In this document: positions 49,185 through 57,654 of the stretch, piece after piece | Position numbering within the stretch: position 1 is the stretch's first letter | How the letters are laid out: each line of letters starts with the position of its first letter | Assembly: GCA_965203565.1 (NCBI GenBank) | Contig: OZ241896.1 | Location: forward strand, 372,001-436,000 | DNA length: 64,000 nucleotides | Reading direction: 5' to 3' | Source of the DNA: JAAXGX01 sp965203565 | Lineage (GTDB): Bacteria; Acidobacteriota; Vicinamibacteria; Vicinamibacterales; UBA8438 | Position numbers and translations under genes: made by a program | Notes under the pieces: model-generated | Told to the model about the DNA's origin: nothing | Databases searched by the model: none | What the model saw: only the letters and a program-made list of their open reading frames with translations

Positions 49185-50339
49185 ATGATCGCCTCCGCGA
49201 AAAGTAATTCGCTCGCGCTGCTCGCCGCGCTCGCCGCCGCGGGGCCGCTCGGCTGCGCCCCCGGAAGCGCCCCCGACGGTCCCGCCGCGGATGCGCCGCC
49301 GCCGCCGGCCGCCGCGCCCGGCCTGACGCTCGACGCGTTCCGCGGCGGCGACGCGCCCTGCTACGACCGCGCCGCGCAGCCGCAGACCTCGGTGGTCGAC
49401 GCCCACGTGCACTTCCGGCCGTTCGGCGGCCCCGCCGTCCCGTTCGAGGAGGTGGCGCAGTACCTCGAGGCGACCGGCGTCCTGTTCGCCAACGTCTACG
49501 GCATCGGCCAGATGCTGCCGGCGTCGTCCTCCTGCACGTACTACCTCGACTGCCCCGGCGTGCCGGTGGTCCCGACCTTGAAGAACGACTTCGTCAACGC
49601 CGCCCACTTCGTGACCCAGGCGCCGGCCGGCGTCCACCTCACCCTCTCGATGACCTTCCCGGACCTGTCGCGGCCGGAGTCGGTCCTGGGCGGGATGGAG
49701 ATCCTCGAAGCGGAGTACCCCGGCCTCTTCCGGTGGATGGGCGAGGTGAACCTGGTGAAGCAGGCGCTGTTCGAGAACGGGCACGCGCCGACGCCGAAGG
49801 AGGCGATCGCCCGGTGGGCGCCGTTCATGGCGGCGCTCCGCGACCGGGGAATCCCGATCGCCATCCATTCCGACCTCGGGAGCGACGACGACCCGACGCG
49901 GTACGTCCCGCTGATGGAGGAGGTGCTGGAGCGGCACCCCGACAACCGGATCGTCTGGGTCCACATGGGGCTGTCCCGCGAACTGACCATGATGGACGCC
50001 GGCCGGCACGTCGAGCTGATGACGTCGATGCTCGACCGCCACCCGAACCTGATGCTCGACATCTCCTGGCGGGTGCTCGACGACGCCTACTTCTCGAAGC
50101 CGGAGGCGCGCGCGGCGTACGTGCCGTTCCTGAACGCGTACTCCGACCGGATCCTCCCCGGCACCGACTTCCTGGCGTCGCGCGACAAGGACCTGGAGGT
50201 GTACCGGACGGAGCTGGAGGTCACCAGCCGGATCAACCGGCATCTCGACGACGCCGCGTTCCGGAACGTCGCGCTGGGCGAGAACTACTTCCGGCTGCTC
50301 GACCTGGACTACGAGGCGCCGCCGGTCTGCGCGCCGTGA
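49185..50339 (+). CDS. Amidohydrolase-family lipoprotein
   Basis: The 384-residue protein has a signal ending GPLGCAPG, a lipobox. It then has the amidohydrolase-2 core with VVDAHVHFRPFG, GIPIAIHSDLGSDD, IVWVHMGLSREL and the metal-site Asp in LPGTDFLASRD. It is a surface- or periplasm-facing relative of the cytoplasmic enzyme at 2006-2908. It is divergent from hflK and may be cotranscribed with the esterase 13 bp downstream. Substrate unknown. Confidence 0.8.
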   Translation: MIASAKSNSLALLAALAAAGPLGCAPGSAPDGPAADAPPPPAAAPGLTLDAFRGGDAPCYDRAAQPQTSVVDAHVHFRPFGGPAVPFEEVAQYLEATGVLFANVYGIGQMLPASSSCTYYLDCPGVPVVPTLKNDFVNAAHFVTQAPAGVHLTLSMTFPDLSRPESVLGGMEILEAEYPGLFRWMGEVNLVKQALFENGHAPTPKEAIARWAPFMAALRDRGIPIAIHSDLGSDDDPTRYVPLMEEVLERHPDNRIVWVHMGLSRELTMMDAGRHVELMTSMLDRHPNLMLDISWRVLDDAYFSKPEARAAYVPFLNAYSDRILPGTDFLASRDKDLEVYRTELEVTSRINRHLDDAAFRNVALGENYFRLLDLDYEAPPVCAP

Positions 50340-50358
50340 AGGTCCGCCTGTCGTGAAC

Positions 50359-52011
50359 ATGAAGACGAAGAGGACGATCGTCCGCAGCGCAAGGGTCCGC
50401 CGGCGCTGCGCCGCCGTCCTGCTGGCAGCGCTCGCCGCGTGCGGCGGACCGGCGGCCGGGCCGGCCGGCGAGTCCGGATCGCCCGCGGCCGCGGCGACCC
50501 TCTCCCCGGATACGCCGGTGGCCGTCACCGGCGGCCGGGTTCGGGGGACGCCTTCGGAAATCGATCCGGAAATCATGGCGTTCCGGGGGGTCCCGTACGC
50601 CGCCCCGCCGGTCGGCGCGCTGCGCTGGCGCCCGCCGGCGGCGGTCGTTCCGTGGGAGGGCGTCCGCGACGCCGCTGCGTCCGGGCCGATCTGCCCGCAG
50701 CACGGCGGCGCGGACGCGGCGCAGAGCGAAGACTGCCTGACGCTCAACGTCTGGGCGCCCCGGCGGGCCGCCGAGCCGCTGCCGGTGATGGTCTGGATCC
50801 ACGGCGGCGGCTACCGCCTCGGGTCGGGCTCCGGTCCGACCTACGACGGCGCGCCGCTCGCCGCGAACGGCGTGGTCCTCGTCACGTTCAACTACCGGCT
50901 GAACGTCTTCGGCTTCCTCGCGCATCCGGCCCTGTCGGCCGAGTCGGGCCGGGGCGCGTCGGGCAACTACGGCCTGATGGACATGGTGGCGGCGCTGGAG
51001 TGGGTCCGCGACAACGCGGCGGCGTTCGGCGGCGACCCGGGCCGGGTCACCATCTTCGGCGAGTCGGCCGGCGGCGGCGCCGTCATGGCCCTCATGCTGA
51101 TCCCGCACGCCGGCGGGCTGTTCCACCGGGCGATTGCGCAGAGCACGTACGTCCACGGCTGGGACCGTCCGCTGCGCGAGGCGTCCCGCGGCTGGGCGGA
51201 GCCGGCCGAGGCGCAGGGGGTCCGCGTGGCGGCGACGCTCGGCGCGTCGGGCGGGAACGCGCTGGAGGCGCTGCGCGCGGCGCCGGCGGCGGAAGTGCTG
51301 GAGGCGGCCGGCGCCGGGGGGCTGTTCCGGTGGACCGGGACCGTCTGGGCGCCGAACGTCGACGGCTGGATAGTCCCGGCCGACCCGATCCGGCTGTACG
51401 AGGACGGCCGGCGGCACGACGTGCCGCTCATCGCCGGCGTCAACGCCAACGAAGGCTCGCTGTTCCGGTCCCGGCTGGGGATAGAGGACGCCGCCGCCTT
51501 CGAGTCGTACGTCCGGACCGACTACGCCGGCGTCGCGGAGGAGGCGCTCGCGCTCTACGGCGTGACCTCGACGGACGCGGTGGATGCGGGCGTGGACGCG
51601 CTGATCCACGACCTGTTCTTCGCCGGCCCGGTGCGGCTGCAGGTCCGCGCGCACGCGCAGGCGGCGTCGCCGGCCTGGCTCTACCGGTTCGCGCACACGC
51701 CGCCCACGCCGGGCGGCGCCAGGTTCGGCGCGCACCACGCGGCGGAGCTCGCCTACGTGTTCGGCACGCTCGATTCGGCGCCCGGCGGCGAGTGGACCGA
51801 CGTCGACCGGCGACTGTCCGACGCGATGATGGCGTACTGGACGCAGTTCGCCGCCGCCGGCGATCCGAACGGCGACGGCCTCCCCGCATGGCCCGCCTTC
51901 GACCCCGCGTCGGACCGGCATCTCGTGCTGGCGGACGTGATGACGACCGGAGCCGCTCTCGACCTGGACGGCGCCGCCCTGTTCGACCGCTTCGAGGCGC
52001 GCCGGCGCTGA
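50359..52011 (+). CDS. Carboxylesterase type B lipoprotein
   Basis: The 550-residue protein has a lipoprotein signal (AAVLLAALAACGG) and the type B carboxylesterase fold: FRGVPYAAPPVG, SEDCLTLNVWAP, the oxyanion loop HGGGYRLGSG, and the nucleophile in GESAGGGAVM. Glu is in NANEGSLF and His in FGAHHAAEL. It would hydrolyse carboxylic esters outside the cytoplasm. A GTG two codons upstream (50353) is an alternative start. The accessory island begins within 20 bp of its stop. Confidence 0.92.
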   Translation: MKTKRTIVRSARVRRRCAAVLLAALAACGGPAAGPAGESGSPAAAATLSPDTPVAVTGGRVRGTPSEIDPEIMAFRGVPYAAPPVGALRWRPPAAVVPWEGVRDAAASGPICPQHGGADAAQSEDCLTLNVWAPRRAAEPLPVMVWIHGGGYRLGSGSGPTYDGAPLAANGVVLVTFNYRLNVFGFLAHPALSAESGRGASGNYGLMDMVAALEWVRDNAAAFGGDPGRVTIFGESAGGGAVMALMLIPHAGGLFHRAIAQSTYVHGWDRPLREASRGWAEPAEAQGVRVAATLGASGGNALEALRAAPAAEVLEAAGAGGLFRWTGTVWAPNVDGWIVPADPIRLYEDGRRHDVPLIAGVNANEGSLFRSRLGIEDAAAFESYVRTDYAGVAEEALALYGVTSTDAVDAGVDALIHDLFFAGPVRLQVRAHAQAASPAWLYRFAHTPPTPGGARFGAHHAAELAYVFGTLDSAPGGEWTDVDRRLSDAMMAYWTQFAAAGDPNGDGLPAWPAFDPASDRHLVLADVMTTGAALDLDGAALFDRFEARRR

Positions 52012-52030
52012 CGCGGCGCAACCCGTTCCG

Positions 52031-52115
52031 CCACCGCGGCCCTGGCCGGCCGACCCACCTGATCGCCGTGGAGTTCAGCCGGGAGGCGCGGAACGTCGCG
52101 GCGGTCGAGGTGGAG
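52031..52115 (+). repeat. Remnant of the 3' end of an AAA-ATPase/PD-(D/E)XK gene (left direct repeat)
   Basis: These 85 bases align with 62761-62845, the end of the AAA/PD-(D/E)XK gene, with 8 differences. The central 36 bases (52068-52103) are identical. Translated, the remnant still reads HLIAVEFSREARNVAA in phase. No other part of the gene is present here: the homology begins about 20 bp after the esterase stop and is lost after the VEVE codons. It and the complete copy bracket the CRISPR module. Confidence 0.85.
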
Positions 52116-52371
52116 CGGGGTAAGCGTCAGTCCACGGTGGCGCGCTCGTGCAGGAATAGATCGCCGGTCGGCGCCGGCGGGCCATTCGAGAGGTGTCCAG
52201 GTCGGCATCGACTTTCGGCGTCATGGGGGTCAATGAGGCCGCGACATCGAGGATCGATCGCGGAAAACGAACGTTTTGCAGAGATCGGTGACCCTGGCAA
52301 AACTTCAATGACGCCCGTCGACCACCCGGAATCTGCCGGCCAGCGGGTTGCCACTGAAGCCTGACATATTT

Positions 52372-52400
52372 TTGTATTCTTTGCAAGGGTATGATATGAA
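52372..52400 (+). promoter_or_regulatory. Candidate promoter upstream of the small ORF and cas operon
   Basis: TTGTAT (52372-52377) and TATGAA (52395-52400) are 17 bp apart in an AT-rich patch that stands out from the GC-rich surroundings. It would drive the small frame at 52446 and possibly cas3. The stretch 52116-52371 shows no gene and no repeated units; I see nothing else in it. Confidence 0.35.
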
Positions 52401-52445
52401 TCGTTGGTCAACAGGGTCCGAAGGCAAATCAGAGAGAGCGATCAC

Positions 52446-52643
52446 ATGGCGAAAATCACGATAGAGCACGCGAAACTTGAGTACTTACGGGTGTCACTTG
52501 AAGAGCCCCTCGACGGGCTGCGACGAGACGTCTGGCGCCGGTCCGCAGGCGAAGCGGACAGCGCGCGCCGTGCGCCTTCTGGACCGAGTTGCGATACCAG
52601 GCTGCTCGCACCACGGCATCGAACGGACGATCCGGACACCTGA
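52446..52643 (+). CDS. Possible short or truncated gene before cas3
   Basis: The 65-residue frame begins MAKITIEHAKLEYLRVSLEE behind a good ribosome site (GAGAGAG, 8 bp before the ATG). The first ~22 residues look like normal protein. The rest is Arg/Ser-rich and looks like sequence read out of frame, so this may be the 5' end of a truncated gene. It lies 100 bp before cas3 on the same strand. No family recognised. Confidence 0.35.
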   Translation: MAKITIEHAKLEYLRVSLEEPLDGLRRDVWRRSAGEADSARRAPSGPSCDTRLLAPRHRTDDPDT

Positions 52644-52697
52644 CGCTTTCGACGCCACGGCGCAGCGAACGGGTAAGATGCGTCAGACGCGCCCGAC

Positions 52698-52712
52698 TGA
52701 CAGATTGTGTCA
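52698..52712 (+). promoter_or_regulatory. Dyad TGACA-N5-TGTCA before cas3 (candidate operator)
   Basis: A perfect 5-bp inverted repeat with a 5-bp spacer lies 31 bp upstream of the cas3 start, where a repressor would block the cas promoter. Its right arm is followed after 18 bp by TGATAT, near a possible start of transcription. The regulator is not in the window. Confidence 0.4.
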
Positions 52713-52742
52713 TGGTCGGTGGGCACACTGATATCGGGGAAA

Positions 52743-55718
52743 ATGAGTGAGAACACGATCGATTTCGATCCGGCCTTCGAATCACTGACTGGCCACGCTC
52801 CGTTTCCGTGGCAGCGGCGGCTGTTTCGTGATCGGCTATCCAAAGGTCAGCTGCCGCCGGCGATCGACATTCCGACCGGTCTTGGCAAGACGGCGGTCAT
52901 GGCGATCTGGCTGCTGGCGCGGGCCGGCGGCGCACCGTTGCCCCGCCGACTGGTCTACGTCGTCGATCGGCGCGCCGTGGTCGATCAGGCGACTCGTGTC
53001 GCCGAAGATCTCCGCTGCAACTTGTGCAATCTGGATCGCCCGGATCTTGACCCGGTGCGTCGTGGACTGGGGCTTGCCGGCCGCCCACTGCCCATCTCCA
53101 CGTTGCGCGGCCAGCACGTCGACAACCGCGACTGGCTGGATGACCCGGCAGGGCCGGCGATAGTCGTCGGCACCGTGGACATGATCGGCTCTCGTCTGCT
53201 GTTCGAAGGCTACGGCGTCTCGCGCCGCCTGCGCCCGTTCCAGGCCGGACTGCTGGGCTGCGACACCCTCGTGCTGCTCGACGAGTCCCATCTGGCCCGC
53301 CCGTTCGAACGACTGTTGCAGGCTATAGAGAAAGGACGGCGCCCCCCCTCCGCGGACGACGTCGGGTCGGACGTCGGACGTTTCGCGGGTTCGCGGGCCA
53401 GCACCGAGGTCCCGCCGCCCTTCAGGGTGCTTCCGCTGTCGGCCACCCTCGGTTCGGCATCCGGGAGCGGTGAACCGTTCACTTTGCGCAAGGGCGGCGA
53501 GGAGGGCGACCCCGGCGACGACGACTGGGCAGACGAGACCGTCCGGCAACGACTGGACGCGTCGAAGACGCTCACGGTCGAGGACGCAGCGCCGGGCTCT
53601 TCCATTGAAGACGCGATGGCCGAGCGGGCGTGGCGACTTGCTCAGGAGATGGCCGAAGCTCCCGGACAAGCGATCCGCACACTGATTTACTGCGACAAGC
53701 GCACGGTCGCGGAAAAGGTCGCGGACGATCTCCGGCGACGGGCCAAGGAAGCGGACTCGAAACCGGCAGTGATTCTGTTCGTCGGCGGACGGCGAGTGCA
53801 CGAACGCGAAGAAGCCGCGAAGGAGTTGCAGGATCACGGCCTGATCGCCAGTAGCGGCAACCAACGCCCGGACGCACCGGTCTTCCTGGTGGCCACTTCC
53901 GCCGGCGAGGTCGGGGTCGATCTCGATGCGGATCACATGGTCTGCGATCTGGTCGCCTGGGAGCGCATGGTGCAACGGCTCGGCCGCGTGAACCGGCGTG
54001 GCCACGGAGCGGCCCGCGTCCTGGTGATCGATCAGGGGCCGCCGGAGAAGAAAACTGCTGCTGATGACGACATCGCCCGCCGCCACTTGGCGGCGCGGGC
54101 GCTGCTGGCGGAATTGCCGCCGGCCGATAGCGGCCGCCAGGCTGGACCAGCGGCGCTTGCGAAGCTTGGCGAGACTGCATCGCGCCGTGAACGGATTGAC
54201 GCCGCCTCCACGCGAATGCCGCTGTATCCGGCTCTGACGCGACCGGTGGTTGACGCATGGTCCATGACCTCGTTGAGGGAACACAGCGGTCGTCCGGAGG
54301 TGGGCCCGTGGTTGCGGGGTTGGGGGGACGACGAACCTCGAACCACGGTCGTCTGGCGCCGCTGGCTGCCCGTGTGCTCCACGGGCGAGCACACCGAAGT
54401 TCTGAATGACAAGGCGGTCGAAGCGTTCTTCGAGGCGGCGCCGGTGCAGAGCTCCGAAAGGCTCGAATCCGAGACGTGGCGGGTCGTGGACTGGCTGAGA
54501 AAACGCGCCCGGAAACTCGAGAAGACACTGGATGGCGCGACGCGCGAGCCGGATGCGGATGCGTCGGTGGTCGATGATCCCGACAAATCGGATGCGCCCG
54601 CCCGCGCGACCTGCGCCGCTCCCCTTGCCTGGGACGCTCCGGTCGCGTTTCTGTTCGACGACGGTGGCAAATCCGACGACGAACCCATTCTCACGCTGCG
54701 GGAAGCCGCCAGCGGCCTGAAGACGAAGGACCTGGAGCGTCGGCTCGTCGGGCGGTTGCTCGTGGTGGATGCCCGCTTGTGCGGGCTGCGCGACGGGTTG
54801 CTGGCCGCCGACTCCGGGAAACCGGTTACGACGATAGAAGACAACTGGGGACGTCCGGAGGCATGGGACGAAGCGATGCGGAACACGGCCGATGCGGATG
54901 GATTGCCGACGGTACGGGTTCGCGCGTTGAGCGATGATGATCGAAACCGGCTCTTCGGGCGTTCGGATAGTGCACAGGATGACGCTGAGGAAACGAGCGA
55001 ACCGTGGCGAGAGTCGGCGGCGGAGCGGTACCGCATCTCCTCGACGGATCAGACCAAGACATGGTTGGTCGTCCACCAGTGGTGTGGCCGGGCATCCAGC
55101 GAGGACGGGAAAACCCTCGCGCGAACGTTGCAGCGTCTCGACGCGCACCAAGTGCGAGCGGCGGAGAAGGCACGGCGAATCGCGAAGGCGCTTGGTCTTT
55201 CTGACGAAGACTGCACGATGCTCGTGGCGGCGGCCCGCCGCCACGACGACGGCAAGCGAGTTCCACGCTGGCAGCGAGCGTTCAATGCGCCGCGTGAAGG
55301 CGGTCCGTACGCCAAGACGCGCGGGCCCGTGAACCAGCATGTGTTGAGCGGATACCGGCACGAGTTCCAGTCGATGCTCGATGCGCAGAAGAATGGGCTC
55401 GATGGCGTCGATTCGGACGATCCGCGGTTCGATCTGGCGTTGCACATGATTGCCGCGCATCACGGCCGTGCGAGACCGGCCATCGGCATCGACGGATGCG
55501 ACCGGCTGCCGCCGACCGCGGCGGCGCTTCGGGCGCGTGAGATCGGGCGGCGCTTCGCCCGGCTGCAGCGCCAATGGGGACCGTGGGGGCTCGCATGGTG
55601 GGAGGCCCTGTTGAGCGCCGCGGATCAGCAGGCGTCCAGAGAGCTCGACGAAGCCACTGAGGCGAAGCGGAGGAAGTCGGTCGCGAACGCGTCACCGTCC
55701 ATGAGGGCTACGAACTGA
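52743..55718 (+). CDS. cas3: CRISPR-associated helicase/nuclease Cas3, type I-G (I-U), HD at C-terminus
   Basis: The 991-residue protein has Walker A PTGLGKT (residue ~44), the DExH-like box LLDESHL (~179), and helicase domain 2 with SAGEVGVDLDADHMVCDLV and the RLGRVNRRG motif. A nuclease HD motif (AAARRHDDGKRVPRWQ, ~832) lies at the C-terminus and IAAHHGRARP follows. The C-terminal HD is a mark of type I-G Cas3; most other type I systems have it at the N-terminus. It unwinds and degrades target DNA. The start at 52743 follows GGGGAAA; an upstream in-frame ATG at 52707 falls inside the dyad. The stop overlaps csb3 (TGATG). Confidence 0.92.
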   Translation: MSENTIDFDPAFESLTGHAPFPWQRRLFRDRLSKGQLPPAIDIPTGLGKTAVMAIWLLARAGGAPLPRRLVYVVDRRAVVDQATRVAEDLRCNLCNLDRPDLDPVRRGLGLAGRPLPISTLRGQHVDNRDWLDDPAGPAIVVGTVDMIGSRLLFEGYGVSRRLRPFQAGLLGCDTLVLLDESHLARPFERLLQAIEKGRRPPSADDVGSDVGRFAGSRASTEVPPPFRVLPLSATLGSASGSGEPFTLRKGGEEGDPGDDDWADETVRQRLDASKTLTVEDAAPGSSIEDAMAERAWRLAQEMAEAPGQAIRTLIYCDKRTVAEKVADDLRRRAKEADSKPAVILFVGGRRVHEREEAAKELQDHGLIASSGNQRPDAPVFLVATSAGEVGVDLDADHMVCDLVAWERMVQRLGRVNRRGHGAARVLVIDQGPPEKKTAADDDIARRHLAARALLAELPPADSGRQAGPAALAKLGETASRRERIDAASTRMPLYPALTRPVVDAWSMTSLREHSGRPEVGPWLRGWGDDEPRTTVVWRRWLPVCSTGEHTEVLNDKAVEAFFEAAPVQSSERLESETWRVVDWLRKRARKLEKTLDGATREPDADASVVDDPDKSDAPARATCAAPLAWDAPVAFLFDDGGKSDDEPILTLREAASGLKTKDLERRLVGRLLVVDARLCGLRDGLLAADSGKPVTTIEDNWGRPEAWDEAMRNTADADGLPTVRVRALSDDDRNRLFGRSDSAQDDAEETSEPWRESAAERYRISSTDQTKTWLVVHQWCGRASSEDGKTLARTLQRLDAHQVRAAEKARRIAKALGLSDEDCTMLVAAARRHDDGKRVPRWQRAFNAPREGGPYAKTRGPVNQHVLSGYRHEFQSMLDAQKNGLDGVDSDDPRFDLALHMIAAHHGRARPAIGIDGCDRLPPTAAALRAREIGRRFARLQRQWGPWGLAWWEALLSAADQQASRELDEATEAKRRKSVANASPSMRATN

Positions 55719-56599
55719 TGGCCGCGGCCTCGGTTCCGGTCGACTTGTTCAACCCCGGCCAGGTGTTCGCCTGTCTCGGCTGCGTCGAAGCTGCCGACGT
55801 TCTGCTGGGAAGCGCCGACGGCGGCTTCGACTGGCAGGATCCAAATGACGTTCGCTTCCGGATCGCCGCGGCCGGGGATGAAGATCCCGTCGTATCGGTA
55901 TTACGTTTTCTGAATGAAGCGACCGTGACCGCTGTGGCGCCCACCGGCTCCACCAACAGGATGAAGAAGGGTTGGAATATCGAGGTCGAAACCGACGACT
56001 CGGGCGCGTTTCCGTTTCCCGACCCGGAAAGTCCGGCCAAGCTGCCGGCCAAACTCGAAGACGACGCCGGGAAGGTCATCGTGATCGACTACTGGGGAGA
56101 TGCGACGCGCCGTGACAACATGAAGTTCTGGGCGGGATCAGGCGGATATCCCGGTGCGGCGCTCACTCGGGATGCTATCGACCTGCTGCGTGGCCGTGCG
56201 GTCGACCACGCCGATGATCCTTTCGCGATGACGGCCCAACAGACCGGCAGCTTCCGTTTCGACTGGCGGCGTGATTACGTCCCGATAGACGCCGGCTTTT
56301 CACCGAATGCGCACGGCCGGCTCGTGATGCAGGGGTATCCGGTCGTCGAGCTGCTGGCGGCTGTCGGAATGACCCACGCCCGTCCGATACGGCGCAAGAA
56401 GCTGGAGTACAGCTATGGCGTCCCGGGAATTGCCGGGGTCGATCTGCATGACGTGAGTTTCCTGCGCGCGGCCCTCGGCTCATCGCAGCCGCTTTTTCCC
56501 GGCATGCCGTTCCGCCGGTTCACCATGCAACTCGACTGGCCCGGACAGGAAAACCAGGCTCGCTGCATCACCAACGTGACGGAGGAGACATTCACATGA
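55718..56599 (+). CDS. csb3: Type I-G CRISPR-associated protein Csb3 (small Cas8-like subunit)
   Basis: The 293-residue protein opens MAAASVPVDLFNPGQVFACLGCVEAADVLLG (given in two parts, VDLFNPGQVFACLG and CVEAADVLLG). This matches Csb3 (GSU0052-like). DAGFSPNAHGRLVMQGYPVVELLAAVG is typical of its second half. It takes the place of the Cas8 large subunit in the type I-G Cascade. Its ATG overlaps the cas3 stop and its stop overlaps csb1 (ATGA), so the operon is tightly coupled. Confidence 0.88.
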   Translation: MAAASVPVDLFNPGQVFACLGCVEAADVLLGSADGGFDWQDPNDVRFRIAAAGDEDPVVSVLRFLNEATVTAVAPTGSTNRMKKGWNIEVETDDSGAFPFPDPESPAKLPAKLEDDAGKVIVIDYWGDATRRDNMKFWAGSGGYPGAALTRDAIDLLRGRAVDHADDPFAMTAQQTGSFRFDWRRDYVPIDAGFSPNAHGRLVMQGYPVVELLAAVGMTHARPIRRKKLEYSYGVPGIAGVDLHDVSFLRAALGSSQPLFPGMPFRRFTMQLDWPGQENQARCITNVTEETFT

Positions 56600-57651
56600 T
56601 GACTGAATTTGATGACGGTTTCGCCAATGCCTGCGCCGATGACAGGAACGGCCCCGTCGCACTGACGTTGCGGCAGTCGCTGTTGCCGGTGGAAGGCGCC
56701 GGTTCGGTGATCTTTCCACCGACCTACGCCCGCATCGGCTACAACATCGACACGTTGTCGGACGGAACCAAAGTCGCGACTATCGACAGCGTCGGCGCGC
56801 AGGCGAATCGCCTGGAGCCTCTGTTCAATGCCGCCAAGGGCGATGCGGCTGACAATCCGCACGCCGACTTGGCGCCGCAGGTGTCAATCACCTACGGTGA
56901 AGGCAAGTCGGTGTCCATTTTCGATGCCGGACATCGATTGGGAGATGCTCTCATCCGTTCTACGGAACTTGCCGACGAGGCGCAGCAAGCGTTCTTGACA
57001 TACCTGGATAGCGGTGACGCAACCGACATTGCGCGGCTGGCGCCGACGTCGCTCGTGTTCGGCGTCTGGGATTCACGCGACACGCAGGCGAAACTGCCGC
57101 GCATTCTTCAGTCTGTAATCCGGGCTTGGGACATCGACGAGCTGAAACGGTCAGCGCAGTACAATCCGCCGGTGGACTACGCCGCTCTCGACGTGTTTAG
57201 CGAGGAAGAAAAAAAGAAGCAGGAAGGCAGCGAAAAGAGCCAGTTGGCGCAGCGCGGTTTCGTTCACGTGCCGGCTACCGAGACGCATGGCGGCATCGTC
57301 GTGCGTGGGGAAATTCGCCGAGACGTCACGATCAACCTGATCGCGCTTCGGCTTCTCGATGGAAACAGGGGAGCGGATCTGCGGCGTTACGTGCTCGGCC
57401 TGACGCTGGTGGCGGCGACCGCGCCGCTGGACGGCTTTCTGCGGCAGGGTTGTCTTCTGACTCCCGATCCCGACAGGCCGGGCACGTGGGAACGGGTCGA
57501 TCGGGACGGCGGGCGGACCGCGGTCGCGCTGAACGAGAACGTGGCGCTCGGGTTCGCTCGACGGGCGGCTGAGACCTTCGGTGTCGCACAGGCTCGTACT
57601 GTCGCATTCGACAAGACACGCGCCAAGAGCGATGCGAAGAAGAAGGCGTGA
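56596..57651 (+). CDS. csb1: Type I-G backbone protein Csb1 (Cas7 family)
   Basis: The 351-residue RAMP protein has LRQSLLPVEGAGSVIFPPTYA, the invariant DSVGAQANRLEPLF, and LVFGVWDSRDTQAKLPRILQSVIRA (in pieces LVFGVWDSRDTQ and KLPRILQSVIRA). These are specific to Csb1 (GSU0053-like), the repeated Cas7 subunit coating the crRNA. The C-terminal 15 residues are Lys-rich. It is coupled to csb3 by ATGA, and csb2 begins 3 bp after it. Confidence 0.92.
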   Translation: MMTEFDDGFANACADDRNGPVALTLRQSLLPVEGAGSVIFPPTYARIGYNIDTLSDGTKVATIDSVGAQANRLEPLFNAAKGDAADNPHADLAPQVSITYGEGKSVSIFDAGHRLGDALIRSTELADEAQQAFLTYLDSGDATDIARLAPTSLVFGVWDSRDTQAKLPRILQSVIRAWDIDELKRSAQYNPPVDYAALDVFSEEEKKKQEGSEKSQLAQRGFVHVPATETHGGIVVRGEIRRDVTINLIALRLLDGNRGADLRRYVLGLTLVAATAPLDGFLRQGCLLTPDPDRPGTWERVDRDGGRTAVALNENVALGFARRAAETFGVAQARTVAFDKTRAKSDAKKKA

Positions 57652-57654
57652 GCC

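Noticed and set aside
52116..52742. A CRISPR array upstream of cas3
   Set aside because: I looked for regularly spaced direct repeats and found none; the stretch shows a single dyad and an isolated inverted pair (GTTTTGC/GCAAAAC at about 52273-52303).
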